64,000 nucleotides of DNA from Bacillota bacterium (GTDB lineage: Bacteria > Bacillota_A > Clostridia > Lachnospirales > Lachnospiraceae). The stretch covers positions 248,001-312,000 of the forward strand of contig JAEYMU010000057.1 of NCBI GenBank assembly GCA_023407175.1, given 5' to 3'. A model generated the notes under the pieces. That model was not told the origin of the DNA and searched no databases. It saw only the letters and a list, made by a program, of their open reading frames with translations. Shown piece by piece: positions 1 to 9,446 of this stretch (position 1 is its first letter; every line of letters begins with the position of its first letter). The translations under genes and the position numbers were made by a program.

Positions 1-189
1 GGTATAACCGGTCTAACCAATATCTATATATTATCATCTATTCCTCGAAAATCAAGATGGAATAATCACTAAAATATCAATCCTAATATTCAAAAAATTG
101 TTAATTATGTATAAGTCATACAAATCAGCCCCGATTTCATATAAAACTTCATACGAAGAACAGAAGCACTCACATCATATTCCCAAATA

Positions 190-234
190 AAAAACAAAAG
201 CATCTCAAAAGTCATAAAATTGACTTTGAGATGC
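190..234 (-). terminator. Rho-independent terminator of the trp operon
   Basis: On the minus strand, just past the last trp gene, GCATCTCAAA and TTTGAGATGC form a stem with a short AT-rich loop, followed by a T-rich run (TTTTGTTTTTTATT). This is a classical intrinsic terminator and closes the operon. Bases 1-189, beyond it, are AT-rich and I see no gene, repeat or RNA there. Confidence 0.85.
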
Positions 235-257
235 CCTCTTACAGTATCTATCTGTAT

Positions 258-1298
258 TTAATTATATTTCTTAAATTCATGGGAGGCCTCGATGAATTCG
301 TTCAGCTTATCCTGGGCCAGACCGCTGTCCAGAATCTCCTTCGCCAGCTTTACGCCTTCCTTTAAGGAATCTGCCTTATCTCCCACCATCAGTGCTCCTG
401 CAGCATTCAGAATAACTGCCTGCCGCCTTGGCCCCCTGTTCTTGCCGGAGAACACATCCTTAATCATAACCGCATTTGCCTCCGGGGTTCCGGTTGCAAT
501 GTCATTTAACTTACAGCGTGTCAGTCCCAGCTCCTCCGGTGTAAGCTCATAGCTGGTAATTTTGCCGTTCTTTAATTCATTTACCCTGGTGGTTCCAAGC
601 AGTGATATTTCATCCATTCCGTCCAGTCCATGGACAAATAGTGCCCTGGTATATCCCAGAGACAGCGCAACCTCTGTGACCATATCCAGCAATTCCGGCT
701 TATAGACCCCCATAACATGTCTGGTTGCCAGTGCGGGATTGATCAGCGGACCGATGATCGTATAAAAAATTGTCTTTATTCCCAGGTCCTTCTCGGGATG
801 AATCATCTTCTGCATCACCGGATGGAATAAGGGCGCATAAAGGAATGCCATTCCAACCTCCTCAATCAGCCTCTCCACACCCCTGGGGCTCTGGTGAATG
901 CAGATACCCAGTGCCTCCAAAACATCGGCGCTGCCGGAGAGGTTAATGCTTGATTTGCTTCCGGTCTTGGCTACCTTGATACCGGCAGCCGCCGCTACGA
1001 AGGCTACAGCTGTAGAAATGTTAAAGGTATTTAATCCTCCGCCCGTCCCACAGGTGTCCATCAGCTCTTCTTCCACCTGGGGCTTAATCTGGATGCAAAG
1101 GTCCCGCATAGCCCTGGCAATTGCAGCTATCTCCGCCAGAGTCGGCCCCTTCATCAGCAAAGCTACCTGAAAGCTCATAATCTGAATATCCGTCATTTTA
1201 TCGTTATGGATGTCAAGAATCGCCTGATAGGCTTCCTCTTCACTTAAGCCCTGGCCTAAGTTAAGCTTAAGCAATATGTCATTGATCTGATCAGCCAT
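258..1298 (-). CDS. Second anthranilate phosphoribosyltransferase-like protein (TrpD paralogue)
   Basis: This 346-residue protein has the TrpD fold signature throughout: GTGG near residue 84, TFNIST, GSADVLEALG, and the metal-binding MDEIS. It is the last gene of the trp operon and its ATG overlaps the trpA stop by 8 bases, with AAGGGAG upstream. It differs from the operon's own TrpD at substrate-binding positions. GTGGD is GTGGG, KHGNRSVSSKCGS is KTGSKSSINLSGS, and the Arg-containing loop before the TIFN region is changed (DLGIKTIFYTIIGPL). In the family the GTGGD and KHGNR loops bind PRPP, magnesium and anthranilate. The fold call is firm. Whether it still makes phosphoribosyl-anthranilate, uses another acceptor or acts as a helper subunit is open. 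Confidence 0.8.
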   Translation of the reverse strand: MADQINDILLKLNLGQGLSEEEAYQAILDIHNDKMTDIQIMSFQVALLMKGPTLAEIAAIARAMRDLCIQIKPQVEEELMDTCGTGGGLNTFNISTAVAFVAAAAGIKVAKTGSKSSINLSGSADVLEALGICIHQSPRGVERLIEEVGMAFLYAPLFHPVMQKMIHPEKDLGIKTIFYTIIGPLINPALATRHVMGVYKPELLDMVTEVALSLGYTRALFVHGLDGMDEISLLGTTRVNELKNGKITSYELTPEELGLTRCKLNDIATGTPEANAVMIKDVFSGKNRGPRRQAVILNAAGALMVGDKADSLKEGVKLAKEILDSGLAQDKLNEFIEASHEFKKYN

Positions 1299-2067
1299 TT
1301 ATTATAGCTCCCTTCATACTGCGCACGTATTCTTCCACATAGGGAACACATTCCTTACCGTGCTCGGCTATGATTTTTACAATTGCGCTTCCCACGATTA
1401 CTCCGTCCGATATCTTCGCCATCTCCGCAGCCTGCGCCGGAGTCGATATGCCAAAGCCAATCGCACATGGAATATCGTTTACTTCCTTCACGGTTTTTAC
1501 CATACCTTCCGCAGCTGTACCAATTTCGCTGCGTACTCCCGTAACTCCCATGGAAGAAACACAGTAAAGGAAGCCTTCCGCAATCTCGGCGATTCTCCTA
1601 ATTCGCTCCTTTGAGGTTGGAGCAATCATGGAAATTAAGGTAATCCCATACGAATCACAGTAGGGCTTTAATTCGTCTCTTTCCTCAAAGGGAACGTCAG
1701 GAACAATCAAGGCATCCACACCGGCTTCTCTGCAATTTTCCATAAATCGCTCCGTACCGTATGTATAAATAGGATTTACATAGGTCATAAACGCAATCGG
1801 AATATTGCTTGCCCTGCGGACTCTTTTTACCATATCAAAAATCCGGTCCGTCGTCGTACCCGCTGCCAGGGCACGATAATCGGCCTCCTGGATGACCGGG
1901 CCCTCTGCCACAGGATCAGAGAAGGGAATACCAATCTCAATCAGATCGGCTCCTGCCTCCGCCATACGGAGTACGAGCTGCTCAGTGGTCTCAATACAGG
2001 GATCTCCTGCGGTAACAAAGGGTATAAATGCTTTTCCTCTTTTAAATACATCACTGATTCTACTCAT
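1291..2067 (-). CDS. trpA: Tryptophan synthase alpha chain
   Basis: TrpA cleaves indole-3-glycerol phosphate to indole and glyceraldehyde-3-phosphate; indole is channelled to TrpB. The 258-residue protein starts at ATG 2067 (MSRISDVF), overlapping the trpB stop, with AGGGGGG eight bases upstream; an upstream in-frame extension inside trpB is not needed. The loop [17 protein letters not shown] carries the catalytic Glu (about residue 44). The second catalytic acid, Asp60 of the Salmonella enzyme (ADG), is Glu55 here (AEG). I recall this substitution in other clostridial TrpA proteins, so activity is still likely. The alpha/beta barrel is full length and the phosphate-binding GFGIS motif is present near residue 205. 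Confidence 0.97.
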   Translation of the reverse strand: MSRISDVFKRGKAFIPFVTAGDPCIETTEQLVLRMAEAGADLIEIGIPFSDPVAEGPVIQEADYRALAAGTTTDRIFDMVKRVRRASNIPIAFMTYVNPIYTYGTERFMENCREAGVDALIVPDVPFEERDELKPYCDSYGITLISMIAPTSKERIRRIAEIAEGFLYCVSSMGVTGVRSEIGTAAEGMVKTVKEVNDIPCAIGFGISTPAQAAEMAKISDGVIVGSAIVKIIAEHGKECVPYVEEYVRSMKGAIING

Positions 2068-3244
2068 AGATTTGTACCCCCCTATAGCGTGCAATGGCTG
2101 CCACATCCTTGTCTCCGCGGCCGGAAAGATTAATTACCATAATCTGCTCCCTGCCCATGGTTGGTGCCAGCTTTCTCGCATAGGCCACAGCATGGGCGCT
2201 TTCAACAGCCGGGATGATTCCTTCCGTGCGCGCAAGGTATTCAAAGGCATCCACTGCCTCCTTGTCGGTAACCGGAACATACTCCGCTCTTTTCATGTCA
2301 TGCAGGTAGGCATGCTCCGGCCCAATACCCGGATAATCCAGTCCTGCGGAGATGGAATATACCGGTGCGATCTGGCCGTATTCATCCTGGCAGAAATAGG
2401 ATTTCATACCATGGAAAATACCGGATGTTCCGGTTGCAATGGTTGCCGCTGTCCGGTCCGTATCGGCACCCAGACCGGCAGCCTCGCATCCGATCAGCCG
2501 AACTTCCTTATCTCCGATGAAATCATAGAACAGTCCCATAGCATTACTTCCGCCGCCTACGCAGGCAAGCACTGCATCGGGAAGCCTGCCCTCCTTCTCC
2601 ATAAGCTGTGCCTTAACCTCTTTCCCGATGATACTCTGGAAATCACGTACAATCGTTGGGAAGGGATGGGGCCCCATGACTGAACCGAGAACATAGTGGG
2701 TATCCTCCACCCGCCTGGTCCATTCCCGCATGGTCTCATTGACCGCATCCTTCAGTGTCTGAGTTCCTGAGGTGACCGCATGTACCTTAGCACCCAACAG
2801 CTCCATGCGGAATACATTGAGTGCCTGGCGGTCTGTATCCTCCTTGCCCATGAATATCTCACATTCCATATCCATAAGTGCAGCAGCAGTAGCTGTGGCA
2901 ACTCCGTGCTGCCCTGCCCCGGTTTCTGCAATGACTCTGGTCTTTCCCATTTTCTTGGCTAAAAGCACCTGTCCCAGCACATTGTTGATCTTGTGGGAGC
3001 CTGTATGGTTCAAATCCTCCCGCTTCAGATATATCTTAGCTCCGCCCAGGTCCCTGGTCATCTTCTCGGCATAGTAGAGCAGGGACGGCCTTCCCGCATA
3101 ATTTTTCAGTAAATCATCCAGCTCCCTTTGGAAGCTTTCGTCATTTTTATAAAATTCATATGCCTCTTCCAGCATAGCTACGGCATTCATCAAGGTTTCC
3201 GGAATATACTGCCCTCCATGGACACCAAATCTTCCCTTTGACAT
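2060..3244 (-). CDS. trpB: Tryptophan synthase beta chain
   Basis: TrpB condenses indole with L-serine using PLP to give L-tryptophan, in complex with TrpA. The 394-residue protein has the TrpB1 start [16 protein letters not shown], the PLP lysine in [10 protein letters not shown] (Lys85), the phosphate-binding GGGSNAMG and the C-terminal LSGRGDKD. It begins at ATG 3244, one base from the trpF stop, with AGGAG upstream, and its end overlaps trpA. It is the canonical TrpA-coupled type, not the TrpB2 salvage form. Nothing is truncated. Confidence 0.98.
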   Translation of the reverse strand: MSKGRFGVHGGQYIPETLMNAVAMLEEAYEFYKNDESFQRELDDLLKNYAGRPSLLYYAEKMTRDLGGAKIYLKREDLNHTGSHKINNVLGQVLLAKKMGKTRVIAETGAGQHGVATATAAALMDMECEIFMGKEDTDRQALNVFRMELLGAKVHAVTSGTQTLKDAVNETMREWTRRVEDTHYVLGSVMGPHPFPTIVRDFQSIIGKEVKAQLMEKEGRLPDAVLACVGGGSNAMGLFYDFIGDKEVRLIGCEAAGLGADTDRTAATIATGTSGIFHGMKSYFCQDEYGQIAPVYSISAGLDYPGIGPEHAYLHDMKRAEYVPVTDKEAVDAFEYLARTEGIIPAVESAHAVAYARKLAPTMGREQIMVINLSGRGDKDVAAIARYRGVQIYE

Positions 3245-3859
3245 TTATCTCACGCTCCTGACTTTCTTTATCATATCTATTATTTTGTCCCGGTCTTTCA
3301 CTCCGTTTGCTTCGACTCCGCTGCTGACATCAATTCCATAGGGCTTCACCCGGCTGATCGCATCGACGACATTGTCCGTATTAATACCCCCCGCCAGAAA
3401 ATACGGCCTGCCGACATTTAAAATTACAGTCCAGTCAAATACCTCTCCGCCCCCGCCGTACTGTCCTTCCCGGTAAGCATCCAGCAGCAGATATTCGCTT
3501 GTCAGGCTCTCTGCCCGCAGAATATCCTCTTCGCTTCTTACCCTTACCGCCTTAAGGATTGGATTTTTTACATATCTTCTAAGCTCTGTAATATATGCCT
3601 TATCCTCATCCCCGTGGAGCTGAATCAGATCAATGATCTGCTTTTGGCATAGCCTTATTATCTTATCGGTTTTTTCATTCACAAATACGCCAACGGCCTT
3701 GATTTCCGGCTTTAGGCTGCTCTTAAGCTCCTGTGCCTGCTCCTCGCTTACCTGCCTTTTACTTTCAGCAAATACAAAACCGATATAGTCAGGAAGGGCC
3801 TCATTCACAAAATCAATATCTATTTGTCTGGATAAACCGCATATTTTTATCTTAGCCAT
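3245..3859 (-). CDS. trpF: Phosphoribosylanthranilate isomerase
   Basis: TrpF performs the Amadori rearrangement of N-(5'-phosphoribosyl)anthranilate to CdRP. The 204-residue barrel has the catalytic Cys in KIKICG (Cys7), the catalytic Asp in LLLDAYREGQYGGGG, and the phosphate-binding FLAGGI near the C-terminus. I chose ATG 3859 because GGAG lies nine bases upstream; a TTG six bases earlier would be too close to that site. The gene follows trpC with essentially no gap. It is the reference against which the odd TrpF-like protein at 13030-13728 should be compared. Confidence 0.95.
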   Translation of the reverse strand: MAKIKICGLSRQIDIDFVNEALPDYIGFVFAESKRQVSEEQAQELKSSLKPEIKAVGVFVNEKTDKIIRLCQKQIIDLIQLHGDEDKAYITELRRYVKNPILKAVRVRSEEDILRAESLTSEYLLLDAYREGQYGGGGEVFDWTVILNVGRPYFLAGGINTDNVVDAISRVKPYGIDVSSGVEANGVKDRDKIIDMIKKVRSVR

Positions 3860-3861
3860 AG

Positions 3862-4659
3862 TCAACTTCTCCTAAGCCGGTCAAGCTGCTCCTTCTTATC
3901 CGGGCTTCGCATCAGGGTTTCCCCGATCAGAACCGCATTCACTCCGGCCTCCTTCAGGACAGCCATGTCTTCCGGAGTTTTAATTCCGCTCTCTGCCACG
4001 AACAGGATATCCTTTGGAACCAGTCCACGCAACCGGACACTGTTTGTCAGGTCTACCTCAAAGGTTTTCAGATTCCGGTTGTTAACTCCGATTACCCTGG
4101 CTCCTGCACTGATTGCCGAAGCAACCTCCTCCTCGGTATGGGCTTCTACCAGTGCGGATAAGCCCAGCTCATTGCAGATGCCCAGATAATTACGGATGGT
4201 TTGTGTATCCAGCAGGGCACAGATCAAAAGAACTGCATCCGCTCCGATTACCTTCGCTTCATAAATCTGATATTCATCCACGGTGAAATCCTTGCGAAGC
4301 ACCGGGATACGGACCTCATCGCTTATTTCGGTAAGATACCGGTCCGCCCCTTGAAAGAATTCCGGCTCCGTCAGTACAGAAATTGCATCTGCTCCGGCCT
4401 TCTGGTACTGCTTTGCAATCTCCAGATAAGGAAAGTCCTCGGCTATCATTCCCTTGGAGGGGGAGGCCTTCTTCACTTCACAGATAAATGCTATCTCGCT
4501 TTTTTGCAGCGCTTTTTCAAATGCAAAGGCCATCCGGCTTTGAAAGCTTCTGACCCCCGCTCCGTCATAGATTATTTCCTTCAGCTGCGAAAGCGGTCTT
4601 TCCTTCTTTGCCTTTTCTACCCTTATTCTTGTTGACTGGGCAATCGTATCAAGTATCAT
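3862..4659 (-). CDS. trpC: Indole-3-glycerol phosphate synthase
   Basis: TrpC closes the ring of CdRP to indole-3-glycerol phosphate with loss of CO2 and water. The 265-residue protein carries the family signature EVKKASPSKG at residues 61-70 (catalytic Lys), VLRKDF for the second lysine, VGVNNRNL-type loop (GVNNRNLKTF) and FVAESGI near the C-terminus. It sits between trpD and trpF as a separate gene; there is no TrpC-TrpF fusion. Start is ATG 4659, 32 bases after trpD. Confidence 0.97.
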   Translation of the reverse strand: MILDTIAQSTRIRVEKAKKERPLSQLKEIIYDGAGVRSFQSRMAFAFEKALQKSEIAFICEVKKASPSKGMIAEDFPYLEIAKQYQKAGADAISVLTEPEFFQGADRYLTEISDEVRIPVLRKDFTVDEYQIYEAKVIGADAVLLICALLDTQTIRNYLGICNELGLSALVEAHTEEEVASAISAGARVIGVNNRNLKTFEVDLTNSVRLRGLVPKDILFVAESGIKTPEDMAVLKEAGVNAVLIGETLMRSPDKKEQLDRLRRS

Positions 4660-4691
4660 CTCGTATTATCCTTTCCAATCGGAGGACCCGT

Positions 4692-5699
4692 TTATTCATT
4701 GGATAGCTGTATGAATTTATTCAGCCGCTCCATAGCCTTACCGCTGTCAATGGTATCGGCAGCCAGCCTTACACATTCCCTAAGGGTAATGTTGTTATAG
4801 GCCATATAGAGGCAAACAGCACTGTTAAGCAGTACAATATCCCGCTTCGGGCCCTTCTCGCCGTTTAATATTCTTCTTGCAATATCCGCATTGGTTGCAG
4901 GGTCTCCCCCGATGAGCTCCGAGGGGTCACAATATTCAAAACCAAATTGATGAGGGTCCAGGAAGAAGCTGTTGACCTTTCCCTCATTTACCTCACATAC
5001 CGTAGTTTTGCCGCTTAAGGATACCTCATCAAGGCCGTCATGCCCATGTACTACCATGGCACGCTTTACACCTAGATTGGCAAGCACCCTCGCCATCGGC
5101 TCTACCAGATTCTCATCATAAACACCCAGAAGCTGGAGATTAGCATTGGCAGGGCTTGAGAGGGGTCCCAGAATATTGAAGATGGTTCTTACGCCAAGCT
5201 CTCTTCTTACCGGTGCGGCATATCTCATGGAGGAATGGTATACCGGCGCAAACAGGAAGCAGATGCCGATCTCTTTTAATATCTGCTGGCTCCTCTCAAC
5301 CGGGATATCAATCTTAACTCCCAGAGCCTCCAGAACATCGGCACTTCCGCACTTACTGGATACGCTCCGGTTTCCGTGCTTTGCCACAGGTATCCCTGCC
5401 GCCGATATCACCAGCGAGGAAATGGTCGAGATATTGAAGGTATATGCCTCATCTCCGCCGGTTCCTACGATGTCAAGCACATCTCCCTCATGGGAAAGCT
5501 TCAGTCCGATATTTCTCATACTCATGGCACAGGCCGTAATCTCATCAATCGTTTCCCCCTTCATACGGATCGATGTAATAAAGGCTGCAATCTGAGCATT
5601 GGTTGCATTACCGCTCATGATTTCATCCATAACCTCTCTGGTCATTTCCAGAGATAAATCTTCCTTGTTTAAAATGGTTTTTATTGCCTGTTGTATCAT
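4692..5699 (-). CDS. trpD: Anthranilate phosphoribosyltransferase
   Basis: TrpD transfers phosphoribose from PRPP to anthranilate. This 335-residue copy has intact motifs: DIVGTGGDEAYTFNIST, VAKHGNRSVSSKCGS, GVRTIFNILGPLSSPA and GLDEVSLSG. It stands in the usual place between trpG and trpC. GGAGG lies five bases before ATG 5699, which fixes that start; an in-frame ATG twelve bases upstream overlaps the ribosome binding site and is unlikely. It is the functional TrpD of the pathway, in contrast to the paralogue at 258-1298. Confidence 0.97.
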   Translation of the reverse strand: MIQQAIKTILNKEDLSLEMTREVMDEIMSGNATNAQIAAFITSIRMKGETIDEITACAMSMRNIGLKLSHEGDVLDIVGTGGDEAYTFNISTISSLVISAAGIPVAKHGNRSVSSKCGSADVLEALGVKIDIPVERSQQILKEIGICFLFAPVYHSSMRYAAPVRRELGVRTIFNILGPLSSPANANLQLLGVYDENLVEPMARVLANLGVKRAMVVHGHDGLDEVSLSGKTTVCEVNEGKVNSFFLDPHQFGFEYCDPSELIGGDPATNADIARRILNGEKGPKRDIVLLNSAVCLYMAYNNITLRECVRLAADTIDSGKAMERLNKFIQLSNE

Positions 5700-5743
5700 A
5701 CATTCCTCCATTCTGCCGCGCTGCGGCTATGCAGATCAAGATT

Positions 5744-6319
5744 TTATAAGATTCTTATTTTTAAGAAATTCCTCATGATGGTCTCACCCAGAGGAGTCAG
5801 AATTGACTCCGGATGGAACTGGAGTCCGTATACCTCGTATTGCCGGTGCTGTACTGCCATGATTTCGCCGTCATCGTCCTCTGCTATCACCAGCAGCTCA
5901 TCCGGCAGGCTTTCCTTTTGCGCAATCAGGGAATGATACCTTGCTGCCTTGATAATCGGAGGCAGTCCGTGGAAAATTGTACTTCCGTTGGCAATATGGA
6001 TGGTGCTTTGCTTTCCGTGCATCAGCCGCTTTGCATGGGTGATATTGGCTCCGAAGACCTCACAGATACCCTGATGCCCAAGACAAACTCCCAGGATCGG
6101 GAATTCCTCCTTCAATTCCTGAACCACCTGCTCACATACCCCTGCATCCTTTGGATATCCGGGACCCGGAGAAAGAATGATGTGGGAGGGCTTCAGGGCC
6201 CTGATTTCCTCTACGTTCAGCTCATCATTGCGGATAACACTGATATCGGGATTGATGCTGCCTGCCAGTTGTACCAGGTTATAAGAAAAGCTGTCATAAT
6301 TATCAATTAATAATATCAT
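5744..6319 (-). CDS. trpG: Anthranilate synthase glutamine amidotransferase subunit
   Basis: TrpG supplies ammonia from glutamine to TrpE. The 191-residue class I amidotransferase has the oxyanion loop LSPGPGYP, the nucleophile Cys in GVCLGHQGI (near residue 80) and the His-Glu pair in LQFHPESI. Its ATG shares one base with the trpE stop codon, implying translational coupling and equimolar synthesis. In some bacteria the same protein also serves PabB; no pabB is visible here. Confidence 0.95.
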   Translation of the reverse strand: MILLIDNYDSFSYNLVQLAGSINPDISVIRNDELNVEEIRALKPSHIILSPGPGYPKDAGVCEQVVQELKEEFPILGVCLGHQGICEVFGANITHAKRLMHGKQSTIHIANGSTIFHGLPPIIKAARYHSLIAQKESLPDELLVIAEDDDGEIMAVQHRQYEVYGLQFHPESILTPLGETIMRNFLKIRIL

Positions 6320-7776
6320 TATTCGTCCACCTCGCTTGCCTTCATAATGGCCTCGATTACTGCCCTTGCCTTGTTTGCCGATTCCTCGTATTCCTTCTCC
6401 GGAATACTGTCAGCTACGATTCCGCCGCCGGCCTGCACATAAACTCTGTCATTCTTCTTGACTGCCATTCGGATTGCGATACAGGTATCCATGTTTCCGG
6501 TAAAATCAATATAGCCAATTGCTCCACCGTAGATGCCTCTGGGTTCCTGCTCCATTTCCTCGATAATCTCACAGGCCCTGATCTTGGGTGCCCCTGACAG
6601 GGTTCCTGCCGGAAGAATTGCTTCAATTGCATCCAAAGCATCCCTATCCTTTCGGATATCTCCTTCTACCTCTGAGGTAATATGCATGATTCGTGAATAA
6701 CGCTGTATTCTCATGTAGTCGGTTACACGTACACCCGCATATTCTGAAATCTTACCCACATCATTTCTTGCCAAGTCAACCAGCATGTTATGCTCGGAAA
6801 GTTCCTTTTCATCTGCCAGCAGCTCTCTTTCCAGAGCCTCGTCCTCCTCCTTGTCCTCTCCTCTGGGTCTGGAGCCGGCAATGGGGAAGGTGGTCAGCTT
6901 TCCATCCTTTAATCTTACCAGAGTCTCCGGCGAGGTACTAATCAGCTGCACCTCATCGTTTTGTATAAATACCATATAGGGGGAAGGATTTGTCGTACGC
7001 AGCACACGGTAGGCATTCAGCAGACTGTCCTTATATTCTGTGGTAAAGCGTCTTGAGATAACTGCCTGGAAGATGTCGCCGTCCACAATATAGTCCTTGG
7101 TCCGCTCGACTATCCTGCAATACTCCTCCTTCGTGACATTACAGGTAAAGCTTGGTTTACTGATCGTTCGCTGCCTGGTAAAGGGTGTGACCTCCGTTAT
7201 AATACGTGTCAGGTTTTCCAGATCTGCTACTGCCTTTCCGTAGCCCTCAAGCACCTGATCCGTCCTCATATTCACTACAATGCTGATCTTTTGCTTCAGG
7301 TGGTCATAGGCAATTACCTTATCAAACAGCATCAGGTCAAAATCATTGAATTCACTGCTCTTTAGCTTCAGTACCGGCTCTGCGTAGCCGATCATCTCAT
7401 AGGAGAAATATCCCACCAGTCCGCCGGTAAAGGGAGGCATTCCCTTAAGCTTAGGCGCCTTATACTGCTTCAGCAAATCCCTTAGCACCTCAAAGGGCTT
7501 GCCGGTCTTGATTTCCTTTGTCTCCCCGTTTTCGATGGTGACTGTCTTATTCTTGCAGGTTACACGGATGATCGGATTAAAGCCCAGAAAGGAATATCTC
7601 GCCCACTTTTCCCCGCCCTCGATGCTTTCCAGAAGATAGTATCTCTGACTGATCTCTGAAATTTTACGAAGCAAGGTGATGGGGGTAATAATATCGGCAT
7701 AGATTTCCTTACAGATGGGGATGATGCTGTACTCTTTGGCAAGAGCTTCAATTTCACTACTGCTTGGTGTTATCAT
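6319..7776 (-). CDS. trpE: Anthranilate synthase component I
   Basis: TrpE converts chorismate and ammonia to anthranilate, the committed step. The 485-residue protein has the N-terminal tryptophan-binding LLES motif (YYLLESIEGGEKWARYSFLG), which is known to give feedback inhibition, and the chorismate-binding C-terminal domain with IAGSRPRG, LPAGTLSGAPKIRA and AGGGIVADS. It is the first gene of the operon, behind a T-box leader; AAGGTGA precedes ATG 7776. Full length and intact. Confidence 0.97.
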   Translation of the reverse strand: MITPSSSEIEALAKEYSIIPICKEIYADIITPITLLRKISEISQRYYLLESIEGGEKWARYSFLGFNPIIRVTCKNKTVTIENGETKEIKTGKPFEVLRDLLKQYKAPKLKGMPPFTGGLVGYFSYEMIGYAEPVLKLKSSEFNDFDLMLFDKVIAYDHLKQKISIVVNMRTDQVLEGYGKAVADLENLTRIITEVTPFTRQRTISKPSFTCNVTKEEYCRIVERTKDYIVDGDIFQAVISRRFTTEYKDSLLNAYRVLRTTNPSPYMVFIQNDEVQLISTSPETLVRLKDGKLTTFPIAGSRPRGEDKEEDEALERELLADEKELSEHNMLVDLARNDVGKISEYAGVRVTDYMRIQRYSRIMHITSEVEGDIRKDRDALDAIEAILPAGTLSGAPKIRACEIIEEMEQEPRGIYGGAIGYIDFTGNMDTCIAIRMAVKKNDRVYVQAGGGIVADSIPEKEYEESANKARAVIEAIMKASEVDE

Positions 7777-7898
7777 ATTGTCACCTTATTTTTCATTGAT
7801 GGATGAAAAATTCCTTTCTGAATTTTAGTTGCTTTTCCTTCACCATCTTACTGGCTGCCGTTATGCAAAGCATGGTACTGCCCGAGGATTTAAGACAA

Positions 7899-7940
7899 TA
7901 AAAAAAGCTTTCATCCCTGTAATTTACAGGGACAAAAGCT
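7899..7940 (-). terminator. T-box attenuator terminator
   Basis: AGCTTTTGTCCCTGT pairs with ACAGGGATGAAAGCT across a five-base AAATT loop, followed by seven U residues. Its 5' arm region is shared with the alternative T-box antiterminator helix, as expected for T-box attenuation. Confidence 0.93.
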
Positions 7941-8175
7941 AAAGCTTCTGCGGTACCACCCGGTTTGATGTACGAATACATCCTCTCATTTTGCATACCA
8001 TCATATGCACCCCACTGATAACGGACAGGGTTCCCGTAAGCGCCTACTTTCCATGGATTTCGGGCTTCCCTCACAAGTCCATTCAGAATCACCTTTGTAA
8101 CCGCATTCCCACCGCCAGCGGCTCTCTGTATACAAACAGTCAATCTTACTTCTCTTGCTCATCGGTTTTACTGTT
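7899..8175 (-). ncRNA. Tryptophan-specific T-box riboswitch
   Basis: The leader of trpE contains every T-box landmark on the minus strand: the AG-bulge/GA motif region of stem I (AGAGAGCCGCTGGCGG), a specifier loop GAATGGACTTGTGAG, the AGTAGGCGCTTACGGG segment, the T-box core TGGTACCGC (7950-7958) and a terminator. The specifier codon is UGG (8079-8081), so uncharged tRNA-Trp should stabilise the antiterminator and allow transcription of trpEGDCFBA. Transcription probably begins near 8175. The reading frames that cross this leader are not genes. Confidence 0.95.
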
Positions 8176-8181
8176 AAGCGA

Positions 8182-8211
8182 ATTATACCAACGGACGAGG
8201 GATTTTGTCAA
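8182..8211 (-). promoter_or_regulatory. Promoter of the trp operon
   Basis: A consensus housekeeping promoter reads TTGACA (8206-8211) and TATAAT (8182-8187) on the minus strand with an 18-base spacer. It sits directly upstream of the T-box leader. Confidence 0.9.
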
Positions 8212-8252
8212 GTAATTTTTTGTAACTAAAACAAAGCCATATTCCAGCCTGG

Positions 8253-9434
8253 TTAGAATGACATTTTATATATCCTTCTTACATCCTCACGGTTTAGGCG
8301 TACCAGGCCACCGATTGAATTATCTTCCCCGCGGAAGGCTATTTTATTAAGCATTTCCTCAATGCGATCCGTCGGTATCTGATAGTCACGGAAGGATACC
8401 GGCATTCCAAGTGCTTTAAAATATTCCCTGGTCCGCAGGATTCCTTCCTTTGCAGCCTCCAGGATATTGTTTTCCGTCAGGGATACTCCGAAGATTTCAC
8501 TGGCGTATCTGGCAAACCGCTCCGGCTTTTTCTTATATACATATTCCATCCAGGAGCACATGATAATGGACAGGGTAGCCCCGTGGGGTGTATCATACAG
8601 AGCACTCAGTTCATTTCCGATTTCATGGGTGGCCCAATCCTGTATCCGTCCTATCCCGACGGTATTATTATGGGCAATTGTACCAATCCACATGATTTCT
8701 GCCCGATAAGAATAATTAGCAGGGTCCTTCAATACCTTTGGTCCAATATCCACCAGGGTTTTCAGGATTCCTTCCGCCATACGGTCGATTACTCCAATTT
8801 CCTCCTCAGGAGCAAAATACCGTTCACAGGTATGGGAGAACATATCTACTATTCCGCAGGCGGTAAGAAACCTGGGTAGAGAATAGGTAAGTCGCGGATT
8901 CATAAAGACAAGCCTGGGTCTGATCAGGGGATTGCTTACCAGAAGCTTCTCCTTTTGCTCCGTGTTATTAATGACGGTAACCGCACTGGATTCGCTGCCC
9001 GTAGCAGGACAGGTCAGCAGGACACCGACCGGAAGTGTTTTCTCCACCCCTCTTCCATCCCGAAAGAACTCCCATACGTCACCATCATTGACGGCTCCAA
9101 GGGCAATCGCCTTGGCGGAATCAATCACGCTGCCGCCTCCGATTGCAAGGATAAAGTCGATTGCTTCCTCCCGTACCAGACGAATTCCCTCATAAACCAA
9201 TGAAAGTCTCGGGTTCGGCAATACTCCTCCCAGCTCATAGTACCTTATGCCATGCTTATGTAAATCCGCTTTTATTCCCTCCAACAGCCCTTCCGCATAT
9301 AAATATGCGCCATTATCATGATGAAGGAGTACGGTTGCAATTCCTGCACCGGCAAGCTCCTCTCCCACCTTCTCATGAGCATTACCACCAAATATAAACC
9401 GGGTGTCAATACAAATACTGAAATCTAAAAGCAT
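8253..9434 (-). CDS. Iron-containing alcohol dehydrogenase (butanol dehydrogenase type)
   Basis: The 393-residue protein belongs to the group III iron-dependent alcohol dehydrogenases, which reduce aldehydes with NAD(P)H. The nucleotide-binding AIGGGSVIDSAKAIA lies near residue 100, and the metal-binding region reads IAHNNTVGIGR ... THEIGNELSALYDTPHG with conserved histidines. ATG 9434 has GGAGG five bases upstream. It is the last gene of the presumed ECF-linked operon, 12 bases after the HAD phosphatase gene. In that context it could reduce an aldehyde or ketone from the imported compound, or simply be a fermentative enzyme; the substrate is not predictable. Confidence 0.88.
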   Translation of the reverse strand: MLLDFSICIDTRFIFGGNAHEKVGEELAGAGIATVLLHHDNGAYLYAEGLLEGIKADLHKHGIRYYELGGVLPNPRLSLVYEGIRLVREEAIDFILAIGGGSVIDSAKAIALGAVNDGDVWEFFRDGRGVEKTLPVGVLLTCPATGSESSAVTVINNTEQKEKLLVSNPLIRPRLVFMNPRLTYSLPRFLTACGIVDMFSHTCERYFAPEEEIGVIDRMAEGILKTLVDIGPKVLKDPANYSYRAEIMWIGTIAHNNTVGIGRIQDWATHEIGNELSALYDTPHGATLSIIMCSWMEYVYKKKPERFARYASEIFGVSLTENNILEAAKEGILRTREYFKALGMPVSFRDYQIPTDRIEEMLNKIAFRGEDNSIGGLVRLNREDVRRIYKMSF

Positions 9435-9446
9435 AATAGCCTCCAA

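Noticed and set aside
1892..2683. Long plus-strand open frame across trpA and trpB
   Set aside because: It is a shadow of two well-supported minus-strand genes, with no ribosome binding site or family match.
7793..8143. Open reading frame across the trpE leader
   Set aside because: It reads through the T-box riboswitch and terminator and has no protein-family features; the RNA explains the sequence.
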